From an uncultured Verrucomicrobiota bacterium (GTDB taxonomy: Bacteria > Verrucomicrobiota > Verrucomicrobiia > Limisphaerales > UBA9464), in NCBI GenBank assembly GCA_903916195.1, contig CAIWVP010000013.1:1-64000 (forward strand): a DNA stretch of 64,000 bases. The letters are read 5' to 3'. Made by a program: the position numbers and the translations under genes. The stretch's first letter is position 1. Every line of letters starts with the position of its first letter. The notes beneath the pieces were generated by a model. The model saw only the letters and a program-made list of their open reading frames with translations. It was not told where the DNA came from and searched no databases. This document shows positions 61,651 through 64,000 of this stretch, in pieces.

Positions 61651-63369
61651 GTGACCGCGAAGAAACTTGTCCCCGCCGCGCCCGCCACGCCGACCCGCCC
61701 CCGCACCGTGGGGCTCATCTCGCTCGGTTGCGCCAAGAACCTCGTCGATGCCGAGATCATGCTCGGGTCGTTGCTCAAGGGCGGCTTCGAGATCGTGAAC
61801 GACCCGGCCGAGGCGGATGCCGTCATCGTCAACACCTGTTCCTTCATCGACGCGGCACAGGAGGAGAGTGTAGACACCATCTTCGAGTCGACTGAGTTCC
61901 GCGAGAAGACGCGGCCCGGCCAAGCGGTGATCGTCTCCGGCTGCATGCCCCAGAGGTTCCGCGAGGAGCTGCCCAAACTCATGCCCGAGGTGGATGTCTT
62001 CATGGGCATCGACCAGGTGGAGCAGGTCGGCCAGCTGGTCGAGCAAGCGATCGCGAGCCGGGCGCTCAAGGTCCAGGATCCCAAGGCCGTCACGTCCGCC
62101 GCCAAGGCCGCGCTCAAGGCCAAGCTCGCCGAGCTCGAGGGGGCGAAGGGCCGGCACGACCACGACCACGGCGATGACCAAGGGGCGTCGTCCGGAGCGG
62201 ACGGGAAGCCCGGCAAGACCAAGAAGGTCGTGGCGGCCAAGGCGGCGCCGGCGAAGCCCGTCGTCGATGTCACGTCACGTCCGCTGTACATCCCGCAGTT
62301 CGAGACGCCGCGGTTCCGTCTGACGCCGAAACATTTCGCCTACGTGAAGATCGCGGAGGGCTGCAACCATCCGTGCAGTTTCTGCATCATCCCGCGCATG
62401 CGCGGCTCGCACCGCAGCCGCACCCAGGCCGATGTCGTCGCCGAGGCCAAGGCGCTGATCAAGGACGGCGTGAAGGAGCTGAACCTGATCTCGCAGGACT
62501 CCACCTACTACGGCCTCGATCTGCGCCCGGGACATTCCCGCGCCATCGCGTCGCCGGAGAAGTTCACGGCGGCCACCAAGGCGTTGGCTGCGGATGCGAC
62601 CACGCTCAGCTCCTTGCTGCGCGAACTGGACGCGATCAAGGGCGATTTCTGGATCCGCCTGCTCTACACGCATCCGGCCCACTGGACCGACGAGCTCATC
62701 CGCACCATCGCTGATTGCCCGAAGGTGGCGCGCTACGTGGACATGCCGCTCCAGCACGTCCACGACGACCTGCTGGCCCGCATGCGCCGCGAGACGACCG
62801 GCGATTATATCCGCGAACTGATCGCGAAGATCCGCGCCGGCGTCCCCGGGATCGCCTTGCGCACGACCTTCATCGTCGGCTTCCCCGGCGAGACCGAGGC
62901 GCATCTTCGGACGCTGCTGGATTTCATCCGCGACACGAGGTTCGAGCGGCTCGGCGTGTTCGCCTACTCGCAGGAGGACGGCACCATCGCGGGCAAGATG
63001 GCGGGGCAGGTCACCCCGAAGCAGCGCCAGAAACGCCGTGGGCAGGCGATGGCGGCGCAGCACGAGGTCGCGGTGGGGGTCGCAGAATCGTTCGTCGGGC
63101 GCACGCTCAAGGTGCTGGTCGAGGGCGAGGCCACGGCCAAGCAGATCGAAGCGGCGCGCGTGCAGTCGTGGGAGCACGGCCTGATGCGCGACGGCGCGGC
63201 CGCCGATGCGAAGCTCGGCACGCGGAAGTACCTGGTCGCCCGCGGCGAGGCCGACGCTCCCGATATCGATGGCCGGGTGTACATCCGCGGCAAGCTGCCG
63301 GTCGGCCAGTTCGCGCAGGTGAAGATCGTCGGCCACACCGATTACGACCTGATCGCGGAGCCGGTCTGA
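61651..63369 (+). CDS. rimO: Ribosomal protein S12 methylthiotransferase RimO with long insert
   Basis: A radical SAM enzyme that adds a methylthio group to an Asp of S12. Starting at GTG, 572 residues: MTTase domain with VGLISLGCAKNLVDAEIMLG, NTCSFIDAAQEES and VSGCMPQRF (cluster cysteines), radical SAM core with EGCNHPCSFCIIPRMRGSHRSR, and a TRAM domain at the C-terminus. Between the first two domains, at about residues 140-215, is an insert of roughly 70 residues with RHDHDHGDDQGASSGADG, then Lys/Ala-rich sequence, absent from E. coli RimO (about 441 residues). A second, shorter insertion lies near LDLRPGHSRAIASPEKFTAATK. Confidence 0.94.
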   Translation: MTAKKLVPAAPATPTRPRTVGLISLGCAKNLVDAEIMLGSLLKGGFEIVNDPAEADAVIVNTCSFIDAAQEESVDTIFESTEFREKTRPGQAVIVSGCMPQRFREELPKLMPEVDVFMGIDQVEQVGQLVEQAIASRALKVQDPKAVTSAAKAALKAKLAELEGAKGRHDHDHGDDQGASSGADGKPGKTKKVVAAKAAPAKPVVDVTSRPLYIPQFETPRFRLTPKHFAYVKIAEGCNHPCSFCIIPRMRGSHRSRTQADVVAEAKALIKDGVKELNLISQDSTYYGLDLRPGHSRAIASPEKFTAATKALAADATTLSSLLRELDAIKGDFWIRLLYTHPAHWTDELIRTIADCPKVARYVDMPLQHVHDDLLARMRRETTGDYIRELIAKIRAGVPGIALRTTFIVGFPGETEAHLRTLLDFIRDTRFERLGVFAYSQEDGTIAGKMAGQVTPKQRQKRRGQAMAAQHEVAVGVAESFVGRTLKVLVEGEATAKQIEAARVQSWEHGLMRDGAAADAKLGTRKYLVARGEADAPDIDGRVYIRGKLPVGQFAQVKIVGHTDYDLIAEPV

Positions 63370-63540
63370 ACGGTCAGAGCGGCAAGTCCGCACGACCCGG
63401 AGGGCGGCGGTGATCGGCGGCGGGTCGAAGGATCTTCGCCTTCGCAGGGGGACGTCGCCGGGAAGCCCTGATGTTCCTGGGGATGACCGGGCTCGTGGGT
63501 CCGGCTCCCGTGGCGACACCTCTCCGCCAGGGCGCCGGCA

Positions 63541-64000
63541 TCAGCGCCGGCGCAAGCGCAGCGCGTTCCCGATCACCACAACGTCGCTCAGGCCCATGGC
63601 CAGCGCGCACACGACGGGACTGAGGAAGCCGAGAGCCGCGAGAGGGATAGCGGCCGCGTTGTAGAAGAAGGCCCAGAACAAATTCTGGCGGATCACCCGC
63701 AACGTCGCCTGCGCGAGGTCGAGCGCGGCGGGGATCGCGGCGAGATCCGCGCGGAGAAGCACGATGTCCGCCGCTTCGCGCGCCACGTCGGTCGCCCGGG
63801 AGACCGCGATGCCGAGATCGGCCTGCGCGAGCGCAGGACCGTCGTTCAGACCGTCGCCGATGAACGCCACCCGCCTGCCTTCGCCCTGGAGCCGCCGGAT
63901 GTGCGCCGCTTTCTGCTCAGGATGCACCTCGGCGAAGACGTCCGCCGCGGCGATCCCGACCTCGTGAGCGACGGCGTCGGCGGTCCGGCGGTTGTCGCCG
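63541..64000 (-). CDS. Copper-type heavy-metal P-type ATPase, C-terminal end
   Basis: The minus frame runs off the right edge: GDNRRTADAVAHEVGIAAADVFAEVHPEQKAAHIRRLQ, then the hinge VAFIGDGLNDGPALAQADLGIAVSRATDVAREAADIVLL and two final membrane helices (NLFWAFFYNAAAIPLAALG and PVVCALAMGLSDVVVIGNALRLRRR). This matches the CopA group of P1B ATPases, with the Tyr-Asn of the seventh helix and the Met/Ser-x-Ser-like MGLSDVVVI of the eighth. It probably exports copper, which would suit a copper-nitrite-reductase-bearing cell. The 5' part is outside the window. Confidence 0.9.
   Translation of the reverse strand, partial: GDNRRTADAVAHEVGIAAADVFAEVHPEQKAAHIRRLQGEGRRVAFIGDGLNDGPALAQADLGIAVSRATDVAREAADIVLLRADLAAIPAALDLAQATLRVIRQNLFWAFFYNAAAIPLAALGFLSPVVCALAMGLSDVVVIGNALRLRRR

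Noticed and set aside
1-64000. CRISPR arrays, insertion sequences, phage genes
   Set aside because: No regularly spaced repeats, transposase, integrase or phage structural motifs were recognised in any frame.

Overview
The window is high-GC bacterial DNA that most resembles a member of the Verrucomicrobiota (PVC superphylum). The signs are PVC-type membrane dehydrogenases with terminal heme c domains, a PEP-CTERM surface protein, a prepilin-like protein with a C-terminal DGHVEHF signature, the menaquinone-futalosine gene mqnC, and a decayed gene joining pieces of a verrucomicrobial-style ECF sigma factor and Ser/Thr kinase. This placement rests on gene content only; no marker was searched. 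Most large overlapping ORFs in the track are antisense or out-of-frame shadows caused by the GC bias.

Layout. 1-35 is the 5' part of a tRNA (minus). 504-7200 (plus) is a run of secreted oxidoreductases around deoC: a heme-c PVC dehydrogenase, deoxyribose-phosphate aldolase, a PQQ dehydrogenase with heme c, and a prepilin-like protein. 7302-11083 (minus) is the housekeeping run rpsP-khpA-trmD-rplS-coaB-prfB, without rimM. 11308-13124 is leuA behind a candidate leader-peptide attenuator. 13201-20373 holds a short hypothetical, an alpha/beta hydrolase, a second PVC dehydrogenase split over two coupled genes, dinB and a sulfite-oxidase-like molybdoenzyme. 20488-24310 holds rpmB, mqnC and an S9 peptidase. 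24400-25720 is a decay zone with the sigma/kinase chimera and the tail of a FabG-type reductase around one small zinc-ribbon gene. 25721-31266 holds an IscA-type protein, an HscB-like J-protein, moaC, ruvA, a DUF374 acyltransferase, a lysine-2,3-aminomutase homologue and the PEP-CTERM protein. 31595-34609 (minus) holds a response regulator coupled to a kinase reduced to its ATPase domain, a DUF1232 protein and dusB.

34889-45913 is a nitrite-respiration island. Its minus half reads outer-membrane porin, DUF2249 protein, Crp/Fnr regulator, and a secreted phosphatase fused to a cytochrome c'-like tail, followed by a TonB receptor. Its plus half reads diheme cytochrome c, cupin, three-domain NirK (copper nitrite reductase plus cytochrome c), a NirV-like SUMF1 protein and a SCO-type copper chaperone; a GYD-domain gene lies on the minus strand. 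Three FNR/DNR-like sites (TTGAC-N4-ATCAA type) sit before the porin, between the GYD and cupin genes, and before nirK, so the local Crp/Fnr protein probably controls the island.

46884-59757 is one long ribosomal cluster from rplB to rplQ (including secY, map and rpoA) that starts at rplB and lacks rpmD, adk and infA. It ends at a strong terminator. The window closes with hom, rimO carrying a long His/Asp-rich insert, and the C-terminal end of a copper-type P-ATPase that runs off the right edge.
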